DNA of 64,000 nt from Paludibacter sp. (GCA_019163375.1 JAFLKK010000005.1:97511-161510); one strand, 5' to 3'. Positions 7,856-17,291 are shown, counted from the stretch's first letter. A program made the numbers and translations. The notes: generated by a model from the letters alone, not told the origin.

Positions 7856-8467
7856 ATGAAATCAGGTCAAAATACTGATAGTGAGAAAAAAAAACGAATA
7901 GGAATTTACTCCGGCTCGTTTAACCCCATTCATCTCGGACATACCAAACTGGCCGAATATCTGATTGATACCAAGCTTGTTGACGAAGTATGGTTTGTAG
8001 TTTCGCCATGCAATCCACTAAAAAACCAATCGGAGTTGTTGGATGAATATATTCGCCTGGATATGTTGATTCTGGCTATTATGAAACACCCCAATTTCAA
8101 AGCATCGGATGTGGAATTTTGTATGCCAATACCATCCTATAGTATTGATACACTTGAATTTTTATCCTACCAATTTGCTGATTGTCAGTTTAGTTTGGTT
8201 ATTGGAAGTGATAATGCATTGGTTTTTGATCAATGGAAGGAGTACACAGAACTGCTCAAAAACTATCCCATACTAGTTTATCCAAGAACAGGTTCAGACT
8301 TTGATCTAGTAGCTGATCAATATCCCGAAATGAAACTACTTGATAGTCCTGTTTATGATATTTCTTCTACCCAAATCCGCAATTCCATCGCACAAAAAAA
8401 GGATGTAAGCAAATGGTTACATCCTTCTGTCTCTCAATTTATTATTGAGAACAATTTATATCAATAA
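7856..8467 (+). CDS. nadD: Nicotinate-nucleotide adenylyltransferase
   Basis: This 203-residue nucleotidyltransferase makes nicotinate adenine dinucleotide from NaMN and ATP in NAD synthesis. The ATP-binding signature GSFNPIHLGHTKLAEY is near residues 20-35. The C-terminal ISSTQIRNSI is the second conserved adenylate-binding motif. The N-terminus has about 14 extra charged residues before RIGIYSGSFNP. It is the last gene of the yicC-gmk-nadD transcript and ends one base before the convergent hydrolase gene. Confidence 0.93.
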   Translation: MKSGQNTDSEKKKRIGIYSGSFNPIHLGHTKLAEYLIDTKLVDEVWFVVSPCNPLKNQSELLDEYIRLDMLILAIMKHPNFKASDVEFCMPIPSYSIDTLEFLSYQFADCQFSLVIGSDNALVFDQWKEYTELLKNYPILVYPRTGSDFDLVADQYPEMKLLDSPVYDISSTQIRNSIAQKKDVSKWLHPSVSQFIIENNLYQ

Positions 8468-8468
8468 T

Positions 8469-9104
8469 TTACAAGTACGGGTTGTTCTTTTTCTCGTAAC
8501 CAATGGTAGTGCTGGGACCATGACCACAATAAACCACGGTGGAGTCGGGGAGAACCAATAATTTCTTAGTGATGGCTAAGATTAAACTTGCATAATCACC
8601 CTTCGGTAAATCTGTTCTGCCAATTGAACCTTGAAAAAGTACATCTCCTGCAAACATGACTCCATCTTTTTCAGAATACAAAACCATACTTCCCGGCGAA
8701 TGACCCGGTGCATGAATGGCTTTTAAGCTCGAATTCCCAAAAGTTAGTTCTTGATTTTCAGTTATGTAAGCGCCTAATGGCTGTGCTTCTTCAGTAACCG
8801 GAAAACCGTATGAACGAGCCTGAGCCACAACATTCTCCAACAAAAATTCATCTTCTACACAAGCTTCGGGAGCAATTCCATAGGTGTCGAATAAGAATTT
8901 ATTGCCAAATTGATGGTCGAGGTGTAAGTGTGTATTTAATACTCGTTTGAGAGTTAGTTTATTGTCTTCAATAAAGCGGGAGAGTGCTTGTTTTTCAGCA
9001 GTTTGTAAGCAACCTGCATCGATGATTACCGCTTCGTTAGTCTCGTCAAAAACCAGGTATGTATTTTCCTGAAAAGGATTGAATGTAAATGTTTTAATTG
9101 TCAT
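8469..9104 (-). CDS. Metallo-beta-lactamase-fold hydrolase, glyoxalase II-like
   Basis: This 211-residue protein has the metal-binding HLHLDH motif (HxHxDH) near residues 59-64, then AIHAPGHSPGS (third His) and MFAGDVLF (bridging Asp), and CGHGPSTT near the C-terminus. These are the zinc or iron ligands of glyoxalase II-like thioesterases. The protein lacks the C-terminal substrate domain of true glyoxalase II, so the substrate is unknown. It is monocistronic and convergent with nadD. Confidence 0.88.
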   Translation of the reverse strand: MTIKTFTFNPFQENTYLVFDETNEAVIIDAGCLQTAEKQALSRFIEDNKLTLKRVLNTHLHLDHQFGNKFLFDTYGIAPEACVEDEFLLENVVAQARSYGFPVTEEAQPLGAYITENQELTFGNSSLKAIHAPGHSPGSMVLYSEKDGVMFAGDVLFQGSIGRTDLPKGDYASLILAITKKLLVLPDSTVVYCGHGPSTTIGYEKKNNPYL

Positions 9105-9200
9105 ATTTGAAAAAGTTATTCATTGATGCTAAAAATCGAAATAACGCTGTGAGCTAATCATAATTAACAAAACGAAATAGTGCAACAGGGATAATATTGA

Positions 9201-9821
9201 TTATAACGGTACGTAAACCGCTTTTTTTGTTTTGAAAAACTCTTCTTTAAAGTAATCGCTCACCTCATATAGCTCTGCAATGTTCTTGTACGGAAGTATT
9301 TCGTGATGTAACTCACCTCCTTTTAGGCAAATAAGTCCATTTGGGAGTGCATTTTTATGTTTCTTACTGACATTTTTTTGCACCAACTTTACCAAATCGC
9401 CCAGCGGCATTACAGCACGACTTACTACAAAGTCGTACTTTGCTTTTTCTTCCTGAACCCGTAGATGCTTTAAAGTTATGTTTTTTAATCCGATAGCTGT
9501 CGAAACTTCAGTTCCAACTTTAATCTTTTTGCCGATGGAATCAATTAAAACGAAGGTTGATTCAGGAAAAAGGATTGCAAGCGGAATACCCGGAAAACCA
9601 CCTCCTGTGCCTACATCCAAAATAGATGTATCGGGCTGAAATTTAATTATTTCGGCAATGGCCAATGAATGCAAAACATGATGCTCGTAAAGGTTTTCGA
9701 TGTCTTTGCGCGAAATGACATTTATTTTTTCGTTCCATTCAATGTATAGAGCATAAAGAGCTTCAAATTGAGCTATTTGCGTTTTACTTAGGTTTGGAAA
9801 GTACTTTAAAATTAGTTCCAT
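9201..9821 (-). CDS. rsmG: 16S rRNA (guanine-527-N7)-methyltransferase RsmG
   Basis: This SAM-dependent methyltransferase modifies G527 of 16S rRNA. The SAM motif ILDVGTGGGFPGIPLAI, followed by FVLIDSIGKKI and VVSRAV, is diagnostic of RsmG/GidB. I place the start at the ATG at 9819-9821 (MELILKYFPNL), giving 206 residues. A frame start seven codons earlier would be a TTG lying inside the promoter -7 box (9840-9847). It is monocistronic. Confidence 0.93.
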   Translation of the reverse strand: MELILKYFPNLSKTQIAQFEALYALYIEWNEKINVISRKDIENLYEHHVLHSLAIAEIIKFQPDTSILDVGTGGGFPGIPLAILFPESTFVLIDSIGKKIKVGTEVSTAIGLKNITLKHLRVQEEKAKYDFVVSRAVMPLGDLVKLVQKNVSKKHKNALPNGLICLKGGELHHEILPYKNIAELYEVSDYFKEEFFKTKKAVYVPL

Positions 9822-9839
9822 GGAGTTATTATTTTGTTG

Positions 9840-9847
9840 CAAAGTTA
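9840..9847 (-). promoter_or_regulatory. -7 box of the rsmG promoter
   Basis: It reads TAACTTTG on the minus strand (TAnnTTTG), only 19 nt before the chosen rsmG ATG. Confidence 0.55.
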
Positions 9848-9951
9848 GTTGTTTTAATTAGAAATATAAAGAGTTTGGGGTTGTGAACCTGAATAATATG
9901 AAAATCTTTAGCATCTTGCTTGTTAAATCAAAATATATTTTTATTTTTGTC

Positions 9952-9959
9952 AATCGCTG
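9952..9959 (+). promoter_or_regulatory. -7 box upstream of the helix-hairpin-helix gene
   Basis: TATTTTTG matches TAnnTTTG and lies 31 nt before the start codon at 9990. Confidence 0.55.
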
Positions 9960-9989
9960 TTAACTTCACAAATTAAGTCAGAGTTTATT

Positions 9990-10928
9990 ATGTGGAAAAA
10001 TTTCTTCTATTTTTCGAAAGGGCAAAGGATAGGGATCATCGTTTTGATATCCCTGATTATCATCGTTTTGATCGCGAACGTTGCTTTACCACTCTTTTTT
10101 CCAAGAGAAGAGATGCCTAAAAATGCTTTTTTGAGTGAAGTTAAGGCATTCAAAAAGACGCTTGTATCGCGTGATAGCGTTCGTCAGGCTATGTGGCAAC
10201 AGAAGTACGCAGACAGATACAAGCAGTATCAGAATTATCAGAATCCTACTTCTGCTAAGCACGAACTATCTTATTCCCTTTTTACTTTCGACCCAAATAC
10301 TATTGATTCGGCCGGTTTTACTCGTTTGGGTTTAAAGCCTTATATGGCATCAAATATCTTAAAATACAGGAACAAAGGTGGTAAATTCAGAACCTCGGCC
10401 GATTTTAGTAAAGTATACGGTATTACTCCCGATAAATTTAAGGAGTTGGAACCCTATATTGCTATAAAAGAAGTATCTAAACCCAAGGTTGATACGATAG
10501 TAGCTCCAAAAAAGGCATTTAAGCAAGATGTATTTGTAGATTTAAATTCAGCAGACACCACTTTGTTGATGCAAGTAAAAGGAATTGGCCGTGGTTATGC
10601 GAAGGGAATTGTGAGATTTAGAAAAGAAACCGGTGGATTTACGTCGGTAGATCAGCTGCACGAGCTATATGGTATGCGACCTGAGAATTTTGATAGAATT
10701 CGTCCGTTTTGTACGGTGAATACGGCTTTAATTCAACGGATTAAAGTAAATACAGCCAGTGTGGAACGTCTAAATGCACATCTTTATATCAATTTTTATC
10801 AAGCAAAAGCTTTATTCGAATTAAGAAGAAGTAAAGGTAAACTAAAAGAAATGAGTGATTTAAAAATTTTACAAGAATTTTCATCGGAAGATTTGAATAA
10901 ATTGAAACCTTATTTGAGTTTTGAGTAG
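9990..10928 (+). CDS. ComEA-like membrane-anchored helix-hairpin-helix protein
   Basis: This 312-residue protein has one N-terminal transmembrane segment (GIIVLISLIIIVLIANVALP, about residues 14-33). It is followed by at least three helix-hairpin-helix units: FTRLGLKPYMASNILKYRNKGGKFR, VDLNSADTTLLMQVKGIGRGYAKGI, and a degenerate third unit near VNTASVERLNAHL. The hairpin GIGRGYA is the sugar-phosphate-backbone-binding type. ComEA proteins bind double-stranded DNA at the cell surface during uptake. In Bacteroidota this multi-HhH form is common without other competence genes nearby, so a role in DNA uptake is an inference only. Confidence 0.85.
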   Translation: MWKNFFYFSKGQRIGIIVLISLIIIVLIANVALPLFFPREEMPKNAFLSEVKAFKKTLVSRDSVRQAMWQQKYADRYKQYQNYQNPTSAKHELSYSLFTFDPNTIDSAGFTRLGLKPYMASNILKYRNKGGKFRTSADFSKVYGITPDKFKELEPYIAIKEVSKPKVDTIVAPKKAFKQDVFVDLNSADTTLLMQVKGIGRGYAKGIVRFRKETGGFTSVDQLHELYGMRPENFDRIRPFCTVNTALIQRIKVNTASVERLNAHLYINFYQAKALFELRRSKGKLKEMSDLKILQEFSSEDLNKLKPYLSFE

Positions 10929-11053
10929 TTATCCTTGAAATAAGATTTACAATAACCGGAGTACAGGCTTTCTTAAAGATTTGATTTTTATTGTTTTTGA
11001 TTTTAATTTGTATTTTTATGCGATAATTTCGGAAATCAGTCGAACAATTTCAG

Positions 11054-11061
11054 TACTTTTG
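11054..11061 (+). promoter_or_regulatory. -7 box of the adenine deaminase promoter
   Basis: TACTTTTG matches TAnnTTTG and lies 45 nt upstream of the start codon. Confidence 0.6.
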
Positions 11062-11106
11062 TTCTTAGATATAAAAATTATAGACGTAAATATAATAGGA
11101 TAAACT

Positions 11107-12735
11107 ATGAAAAGTATTTCAGGACAAATTGTAGATGTAATAAATAAAACGATAATAAAAGGCATTATTCAAATTGAAGGTGATAAAATTATTCGCATTA
11201 TTCCAACAGATGCTGTTGATAATCAATTCATTATTCCGGGTTTAATTGATGCACATATTCATATCGAGAGTTCGATGATGTTGCCATCGGAGTTTGCGCG
11301 TTACAGCGTTACCCATGGCACGGTGGCTTGTGTGTGCGATCCGCATGAGATAGCCAACGTTTCGGGTGTGGATGGTATTGATTATATGATTGAAAATGCC
11401 AGTCATTCGCCTATGAAGTTTTATTTTGGAGCCCCATCCTGTGTTCCTTCTACTGCTTTCGAAACTGCCGGAGCCATTTTAGATGCCTCAGCCGTTGAAA
11501 AACTATTGAAACGAGATGATATTTATTTTTTGGCTGAAATGATGAATTATCCCGGGGTGATTCATAAAAATAAAGAAGTACATTCAAAGCTATTGGCAGC
11601 TCAAACGATAGGAAAGCCTGTTGACGGTCATGCTCCCGGGCTTATGGGGAACGATTTAAAGGCATATGCGGCCGGTGGAATCACAACTGATCATGAGTGC
11701 ATGACATTGGCTGAGGCGAAGGAAAAAATGGCATTAGGAATGAAGGTATTGATCCGAGAAGGAAGTGCCGCTAAGAATTTTGACGATTTATTGCCCTTAA
11801 TGACCGATTATGCCGGGAATATTATGTTTTGCTCGGATGATAAGCATCCGGATGATTTAATTAAAAATGGACATATCGATGCTTTGGTACGCCGAGCAGT
11901 TGCTAAAGGATATGATCCTATGGATATTTTGCGTGTTTGCTCGTTAAATCCCATTGCACATTATAAATTGGATATCGGATTGCTGCAGGTCAATGATTAT
12001 GCCGATTTTGTTGTTGTAGACAACCTTTCTAATTTTGAAATAAAAGCAACGTATATTCGTGGGGAAAAAGTGGCTGAAAATGGTTTAACGTGTTATCCCC
12101 GCTTTGAACCTACAGAATTAATAAATCATTTTAACGCCCGTAAAATTACTGAAGATCAATTGATTGTTCGTTCCACAGGTGAGTATCTGAAAGTGATAAT
12201 AGTGGATGATGGGCAATTGCTGACTCAATCAATGCTTTATCAGCCTAAAATGGAGAATGACAATGTGGTTTCCGATATAGAGAATGACATTTTAAAGCTG
12301 GTGGTTTATAACCGATATAAGCCCTCAACGCCTTCTGTTGCTTTTATCAAAAATATTGGTTTGAAGCGGGGCGCATTAGCTTCAACAGTATCGCACGACA
12401 GTCATAATATTGTTGCTGTGGGTACTTCGGATGCCGAGATTACGTTGGCTATCAATAAGATTATTGACAGCAAAGGTGGTATTTTGGCAAGTGAAGGTGA
12501 TAGAACCTGTTTGCTGTCGCTACCTGTTGGTGGCTTGATGTCGGAGCGCGAAGGAGCTTTAATTGCCCTAAAATATGAAGAGGTGGATGCCATGGCCAAA
12601 GAACTGGGCTCAACGCTCAGAGCACCATTTATGACAGTGGCTTTTATGTCGCTATTGGTTATTCCTGAATTGAAATTGGGGGATATAGGATTGTTTGATG
12701 GCAAACTATTTGCATTTACCGATTTGATGGAATAA
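11107..12735 (+). CDS. ade: Adenine deaminase
   Basis: This 542-residue amidohydrolase-superfamily enzyme hydrolyses adenine to hypoxanthine and ammonia for purine salvage. The metal-binding motif DAHIHIESS is at residues 48-56. Downstream are CVCDPHEIANV, the VDGHAPG loop, and MFCSDDKHPDDL, which carries the catalytic Asp and downstream His. The C-terminal region with SHDSHNIVAVGTSD is specific to the ade family and supplies further metal ligands. The length matches bacterial Ade. It is monocistronic, with a very strong terminator after it. Confidence 0.94.
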   Translation: MKSISGQIVDVINKTIIKGIIQIEGDKIIRIIPTDAVDNQFIIPGLIDAHIHIESSMMLPSEFARYSVTHGTVACVCDPHEIANVSGVDGIDYMIENASHSPMKFYFGAPSCVPSTAFETAGAILDASAVEKLLKRDDIYFLAEMMNYPGVIHKNKEVHSKLLAAQTIGKPVDGHAPGLMGNDLKAYAAGGITTDHECMTLAEAKEKMALGMKVLIREGSAAKNFDDLLPLMTDYAGNIMFCSDDKHPDDLIKNGHIDALVRRAVAKGYDPMDILRVCSLNPIAHYKLDIGLLQVNDYADFVVVDNLSNFEIKATYIRGEKVAENGLTCYPRFEPTELINHFNARKITEDQLIVRSTGEYLKVIIVDDGQLLTQSMLYQPKMENDNVVSDIENDILKLVVYNRYKPSTPSVAFIKNIGLKRGALASTVSHDSHNIVAVGTSDAEITLAINKIIDSKGGILASEGDRTCLLSLPVGGLMSEREGALIALKYEEVDAMAKELGSTLRAPFMTVAFMSLLVIPELKLGDIGLFDGKLFAFTDLME

Positions 12736-12778
12736 CAGAATTTATTACCGAACTTATATTTGGGTATTTTATAAATAC

Positions 12779-12820
12779 AAAGAAAAGTTTATTGAAACGA
12801 ATTTCAATAAACTTTTCTTT
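12779..12820 (+). terminator. Strong bidirectional terminator between ade and murA
   Basis: AAAGAAAAGTTTATTGAAA and its exact complement TTTCAATAAACTTTTCTTT form a 19-bp stem with a 4-nt loop (CGAA), between two convergent genes. Confidence 0.85.
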
Positions 12821-12883
12821 TAGCAATTCCAATAGGGATTTCAGCCGTTTTCACCAACTATTTTTGATTATTAGACTAATAAA

Positions 12884-14188
12884 TCAGATACGTTTAATGT
12901 TGGCACCCAAAGCATTTAATCGCTTTTCAATATCCTGATACCCACGATCAATCTGATCGATATTATGAATTGTACTTGTGCCCTCGGCGCAAAGAGCAGC
13001 AATTAGCAGGGCAATGCCGGCACGTATATCGGGCGAACTCATAGTTGATGCTCTGAGATGCAATTGATTACCCTGCCCGATTACTGTGGCGCGGTGCGGA
13101 TCGCACAAAATGATTTGCGCCCCCATATCAATCAGTTTATCGACGAAAAATAAGCGGCTCTCGAACATTTTTTGATGAATCAGTACACTTCCTTTCGCTT
13201 TTGCAGCAACCACCAAAAATACACTTAGTAAGTCGGGGGTAAGCCCCGGCCATGGTGCATCAGCAATGGTCATAATGGAGCCATCGATAAATGACTCAAT
13301 AGTATAACTATCTTGTTGGGGAATGAAAATATCATCACCACGTTGTTCCAACTGGATACCTAATCGGCGGAAGCTATCGGGAATAATTCCTAATTCGTCA
13401 TACGCCACATCCTTAATCGTTATTTCGGATGAAGTCATGGCGGCCATTCCAATAAAACTACCAACCTCAATCATGTCGGGCAGAATACGGTGATTGCAGC
13501 CGTTCAGTACTTTAACGCCTTCAACAATCAATAAATTGGATCCTAGTCCGCTGATTTTTGCGCCCATCGCGTTGAGCATTTTGCAAAGTTGTTGCAAATA
13601 GGGTTCACATGCAGCGTTATAAATGGTAGTTTTGCCTTCGGCCATAACTGCCGCCATCAAAATATTTGCCGTTCCGGTTACAGATGCTTCATCTAGCAAC
13701 ATATAACAACCGATAAGCTTCTTAGCCTCTATTTCATAGCGCTTTGCGTTAGGATCGTAATGAAACTCGGCACCTAGCTTTTGAATGCCTACGAAGTGCG
13801 TATCCAATCGACGTCGACCTATTTTATCGCCTCCCGGTTTCGGAATAATGGCTTTGCCAAAACGTGCTACCAATGGACCAACTATCATTACTGATCCGCG
13901 GAGTGAGGCACTTTTATTATAAAAATCTTCAGTCTGAAGATAATCCATATTCACATTTTCGGCTTTAAACGTGTAAGTATCACTACTTATACGATTTACT
14001 TCTACACACATGTCTGCCAACAAACTTATCAGGTTATTGACATCCAAAATATCGGGTATATTGCTGATAGTGACTGTTTCGGGAGTTAGCAAAACAGCGC
14101 AAATTACTTGTAATGCTTCGTTTTTTGCCCCTTGAGGCGTAATAGAGCCGGACAGACGACGTCCGCCTTCTATTTGAAATGATGCCAT
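12884..14188 (-). CDS. murA: UDP-N-acetylglucosamine 1-carboxyvinyltransferase (MurA)
   Basis: This 434-residue enzyme adds enolpyruvate from PEP to UDP-GlcNAc, the first committed step of peptidoglycan synthesis. The substrate-binding Lys22-Asn23 pair (GAKNEAL) and RRRLDTH loop are present. The residue that is Cys in E. coli (GGC) is Asp121 here (KPGGDKIGRRRLD). From studies of other bacteria, Asp at this position keeps activity but prevents covalent attack by fosfomycin. The gene lies 59 nt downstream of the DUF4290 gene on the same strand, a pairing common in Bacteroidota. Confidence 0.95.
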   Translation of the reverse strand: MASFQIEGGRRLSGSITPQGAKNEALQVICAVLLTPETVTISNIPDILDVNNLISLLADMCVEVNRISSDTYTFKAENVNMDYLQTEDFYNKSASLRGSVMIVGPLVARFGKAIIPKPGGDKIGRRRLDTHFVGIQKLGAEFHYDPNAKRYEIEAKKLIGCYMLLDEASVTGTANILMAAVMAEGKTTIYNAACEPYLQQLCKMLNAMGAKISGLGSNLLIVEGVKVLNGCNHRILPDMIEVGSFIGMAAMTSSEITIKDVAYDELGIIPDSFRRLGIQLEQRGDDIFIPQQDSYTIESFIDGSIMTIADAPWPGLTPDLLSVFLVVAAKAKGSVLIHQKMFESRLFFVDKLIDMGAQIILCDPHRATVIGQGNQLHLRASTMSSPDIRAGIALLIAALCAEGTSTIHNIDQIDRGYQDIEKRLNALGANIKRI

Positions 14189-14247
14189 AGATGTTGTTTT
14201 TTTATCGACAGGATTTCTGGAAAATGAATACTTGTTGCAATTTAGAA

Positions 14248-14865
14248 TTAATTGCTTTTTTTATTGATGCGAGGTGCTACCTTTTGTTCTTTCCTTTTGT
14301 TCTTTTTGTTGTACAATACATCTTTCGATTCTACCAGTTTGAAGAAATCTTCAGATATATTGATTTTGCCTTTAGAAAGTTCGCGTAAATCGTCAAAAAT
14401 TTTGCGGTCGTCAACTACTTCTTTGTTCCAGGTAAGGAAACATTTTTTCATCTGATTGGCAATGAGTCTGATAAGTTCGTTTTTTTCGTCGCCTTCTTCA
14501 TATCCGGCTACTTTTTCAATCATTTCTTCCAATGTACGTCCGTAATGTTGATAACGTATACGCGATTTTTTGTACGGAATGATTTCAGGACGTGTGTACA
14601 GATTTTCAGCCAAAAGTATTTCGTATGGAAAGTCGATATCTAATTTAAAATCGGACATAATAGCTACGTGATCCCAAAGTTTATGTTTGAAGTCGTTTAC
14701 GTCGCGTAAATACGGGAAAAGATTTCCCATTATGTTGATAATTGTTTGCACGCAACGAGTCCGCTCTTCACGATCCTCGATGGTCTGAGCAAAAGCAACT
14801 AACTGCTGTATATTACGCCCATATTCGGGCATGATTAATTTTCCTTGTAATGTTGGATATTCCAT
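14248..14865 (-). CDS. DUF4290-family protein
   Basis: This Bacteroidota-specific cytoplasmic protein of unknown function is mostly helical. MEYPTLQGKLIMPEYGRNIQ is the family's characteristic beginning, and it fixes the start at the ATG at 14863-14865, giving 205 residues. An upstream TTG ten codons earlier lies in the promoter -7 box (14893-14900) and is rejected. The C-terminus is rich in Lys and Arg. It is co-oriented with murA immediately downstream, which suggests a link to envelope growth, although none is demonstrated here. Confidence 0.85.
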   Translation of the reverse strand: MEYPTLQGKLIMPEYGRNIQQLVAFAQTIEDREERTRCVQTIINIMGNLFPYLRDVNDFKHKLWDHVAIMSDFKLDIDFPYEILLAENLYTRPEIIPYKKSRIRYQHYGRTLEEMIEKVAGYEEGDEKNELIRLIANQMKKCFLTWNKEVVDDRKIFDDLRELSKGKINISEDFFKLVESKDVLYNKKNKRKEQKVAPRINKKSN

Positions 14866-14892
14866 TTTATTTATAAATATGTTGTAAGGATA

Positions 14893-14900
14893 CAAAAGTA
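14893..14900 (-). promoter_or_regulatory. -7 box of the DUF4290-murA promoter
   Basis: It reads TACTTTTG on the minus strand, 28 nt before the chosen start codon. Confidence 0.6.
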
Positions 14901-14993
14901 ACCTTTTTTTTTGTAAAAAGGATATTTTGAAGGTAAGTTCTTATTTGCATCTGGTCAGCGGAGTTTATCAGGATGACCAAATATACGAACAAA

Positions 14994-15380
14994 CTAATTA
15001 TCTTTCGATGTTTCTTCAATGATTAAACTGGCATCCTCCCAATCCATGAACTCTTTGTAAAACTTAATGGCTTTGTCCATTATTTCTTCCAGTTGCGAAT
15101 CATCGATAAGTGTAAAATGCAAGACTATCAAATGTGTTTCAGTTTCGCCCCATATATTATTGAAAGTAAATATTTTACTTTTTACAGTCGGATCTTCTTC
15201 AATCGTCTCCTCATCGTCCAACAAAAAGAGTTCAAAGATGGTATGACTGAGATTATGTTGCAGTATATCACGACCTTCCAGCGTATTGCCGAGATGTGAA
15301 CTTCCATTCAGAAAAGCCCATTCCGGTAGTTCCAGGTTTAGTTCCATGTCCATAATATTGGCCCAGATACGCTTGGGCAT
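14994..15380 (-). CDS. Conserved hypothetical acidic protein
   Basis: This 128-residue soluble protein has no signal peptide or transmembrane segment. It is acidic in the middle (LLDDEETIEEDPT) and ends in a helical segment with IMDKAIKFYKEFMDWED. The ATG at 15378-15380 begins MPKRIWANIMDMELNLELP; a second Met at residue 10 is an alternative start. A -7 box (TAACTTTG on the minus strand, 15459-15466) lies 79 nt upstream, so it has its own promoter. I do not recognise the family. Confidence 0.65.
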   Translation of the reverse strand: MPKRIWANIMDMELNLELPEWAFLNGSSHLGNTLEGRDILQHNLSHTIFELFLLDDEETIEEDPTVKSKIFTFNNIWGETETHLIVLHFTLIDDSQLEEIMDKAIKFYKEFMDWEDASLIIEETSKDN

Positions 15381-15549
15381 GCATTTGTTTATTCATTCTA
15401 AAAATCAAAACCAAACAATATAGAAAACCAATAATCGACTTTCTTAATTGAATGAATACAAAGTTAGAAAAATATATGGAATATTATGTGTGGATTGGCT
15501 AATTGTAAGGTATAATCTTTAAAACAAAATGGAAAAGTGATTGACGGTT

Positions 15550-16590
15550 TTAAAAATCAGTCTCTTGTTGCATTTTTACTAATTCTTTAGTAGAAAGTAG
15601 TCCACAAGCCGCAAATATATCCTGTCCGCGAGATGCACGAATGGTGACTGTTAAGCCCTTGGCTTTAAGTCGATTTTGAAACTCAACAATACCTGCTTCG
15701 GAAGTTCCTTCGAGCGGAGTATCGGGGATAGGGTGGAAGCGGATGAGGTTAACGCGACATTTTATGCCGTTGAGCAATCGTACCAGTTCATTTGCATGCC
15801 TTGCCGTATCATTTACATCTTTAAACATTATGTATTCGAACGAGATACGGCGTTGACGCCCTAACTCCCAACGGCGGATTTCGGCTATCACTTCGGTAAT
15901 GGGATATACACTTTGAATAGGCATAATCTCCTGACGTTCACTATCAAAAGGTGAATGCAAACTCACTGCCAAATGTGCCTGGCTTTTTTCGAGAAATGTA
16001 ATCATAGCCGGAATAATGCCAATGGTTGAGACCGTTATTCGTTTCGGACTCCAGCCGTACCCTTTTTCGGAAGTCATAATTTCAATACTGTCCAATACCG
16101 CATCTACATTGTCCAATGGCTCTCCCATACCCATGTAAACAATATTGGTCAGTTTCTCAAATTCGGGTAATGACTGTATTTGATTCAGTATTTCACCGGC
16201 CGAAAGATTGCCCTGAAAGCCTTGCTTGCCGGTCATACAAAACAAGCAGCCCATTTTACAACCGATCTGCGTTGAAACACAGAGTGTTGCTCTATCAGAA
16301 TCGGGAATATATGCCGCTTCGATAAATTTTGCCGTTTGAGTCGGGTAGAGGTATTTTTTAGTACCATCTGTCGAAATTTGCACTTTGGTAGATGGAATCA
16401 GTTGAACAGTATATTCGGTCTCAAGTTTCTCACGTGCTTGTTTGGACAAATTAGTCATATCGGCAAAGCTTACAACTTGCTTTTTATACATCCATTCCAC
16501 AAGTTGTGTAGCTGTAAAAGTTGGCAAACCGAGAGAGCTGACAACCGCTTTTAGTTTTGATGGTGTAAGACCGAAAAGATTGGTTTTCAT
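15550..16590 (-). CDS. rlmN: Dual-specificity RNA (adenine-2-C) methyltransferase RlmN
   Basis: This 346-residue radical-SAM enzyme methylates C2 of A2503 in 23S rRNA and A37 in some tRNAs. The iron-sulfur motif CKMGCLFC (CxxxCxxC) is near residues 109-116, followed by GMGEPLDNVDAV. The resolving and methyl-accepting cysteines expected for RlmN are present: one in the C-terminal DIFAACGLLS and one in CRVNLIRFHP nearby. The N-terminal accessory helical domain ends before the radical-SAM barrel. It appears monocistronic and is followed by the reductase gene 3' on the same strand. Confidence 0.94.
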   Translation of the reverse strand: MKTNLFGLTPSKLKAVVSSLGLPTFTATQLVEWMYKKQVVSFADMTNLSKQAREKLETEYTVQLIPSTKVQISTDGTKKYLYPTQTAKFIEAAYIPDSDRATLCVSTQIGCKMGCLFCMTGKQGFQGNLSAGEILNQIQSLPEFEKLTNIVYMGMGEPLDNVDAVLDSIEIMTSEKGYGWSPKRITVSTIGIIPAMITFLEKSQAHLAVSLHSPFDSERQEIMPIQSVYPITEVIAEIRRWELGRQRRISFEYIMFKDVNDTARHANELVRLLNGIKCRVNLIRFHPIPDTPLEGTSEAGIVEFQNRLKAKGLTVTIRASRGQDIFAACGLLSTKELVKMQQETDF

Positions 16591-16607
16591 ATAAGTAGAC
16601 GTGTAAT

Positions 16608-17291
16608 TTAAAAATAAGTTTCAGAAACAATGTTATGAAATAGAATTCCCTTTTCGATCAATATGTCGCGAACCTGAACCACCATTTCGGGACTTCCGCA
16701 TAGATAGTACTGACAGTTGGTGGGTAAGTTCTGGTTGTCTACGAGCCACGCTGTCAATCTGCCTTTGTAGTTTTGAGTATCTTGCTGCTGCGAACAACAG
16801 CGCACATAACCATCTGTCATTAAGTCTGTCAACACATCCGAAAAATAAAAATTCTCGTCCAATCGCCCGCCGTGTACCAATGTTTTATCAACCGCCAATC
16901 CCGAACGTGCCATCGATACAAATGGTGCTACGCCTGTTCCTGAAGCTATCCAGAAAGCTTTTCCACCGGCGCTGGTAAATGTTCCAAACGGTTCGGAAAC
17001 GTAGATTGTAGCGCCACTATTTAGTTTGGAAAGAAAAGGAGTGAGGTTGCCGTCGGGTTTTTCGTCAAAGAGTATATCAACATATTTTTCATTTTCACCA
17101 CTTGCAATGCTGTACAATCGCGGTTGTCCGTCCGGCACAAGGTCAATGGCCACTACCTGCCCGGCATTGAATTTAAAATTGCGTAAAAAAGAAATTATGA
17201 AAACGCCATCGGCGATATTCCGAAGTGAGTGAACTTTTGTTTTGTGTAAGGTGCGTTTAATCGACAAAATAAACAACTGATTAGTGAGCAA
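16608..17291 (-). CDS. Ferredoxin-NADP reductase-like FAD/NAD(P)-binding oxidoreductase
   Basis: This protein of about 227 residues has the FNR fold. RLYSIASG near residues 55-62 is the FAD-binding RxYS motif, ASGTGVAPFVSMARSG is the pyridine-nucleotide phosphate-binding loop, and YLCGSPEMVVQV is the C-terminal NAD(P) CG motif. No iron-sulfur domain is attached, so it is a stand-alone reductase like bacterial flavodoxin or ferredoxin reductases. No ATG lies near the N-terminus; the frame seems to start at a TTG, and the exact start is uncertain. Confidence 0.83.
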   Translation of the reverse strand: MLTNQLFILSIKRTLHKTKVHSLRNIADGVFIISFLRNFKFNAGQVVAIDLVPDGQPRLYSIASGENEKYVDILFDEKPDGNLTPFLSKLNSGATIYVSEPFGTFTSAGGKAFWIASGTGVAPFVSMARSGLAVDKTLVHGGRLDENFYFSDVLTDLMTDGYVRCCSQQQDTQNYKGRLTAWLVDNQNLPTNCQYYLCGSPEMVVQVRDILIEKGILFHNIVSETYF

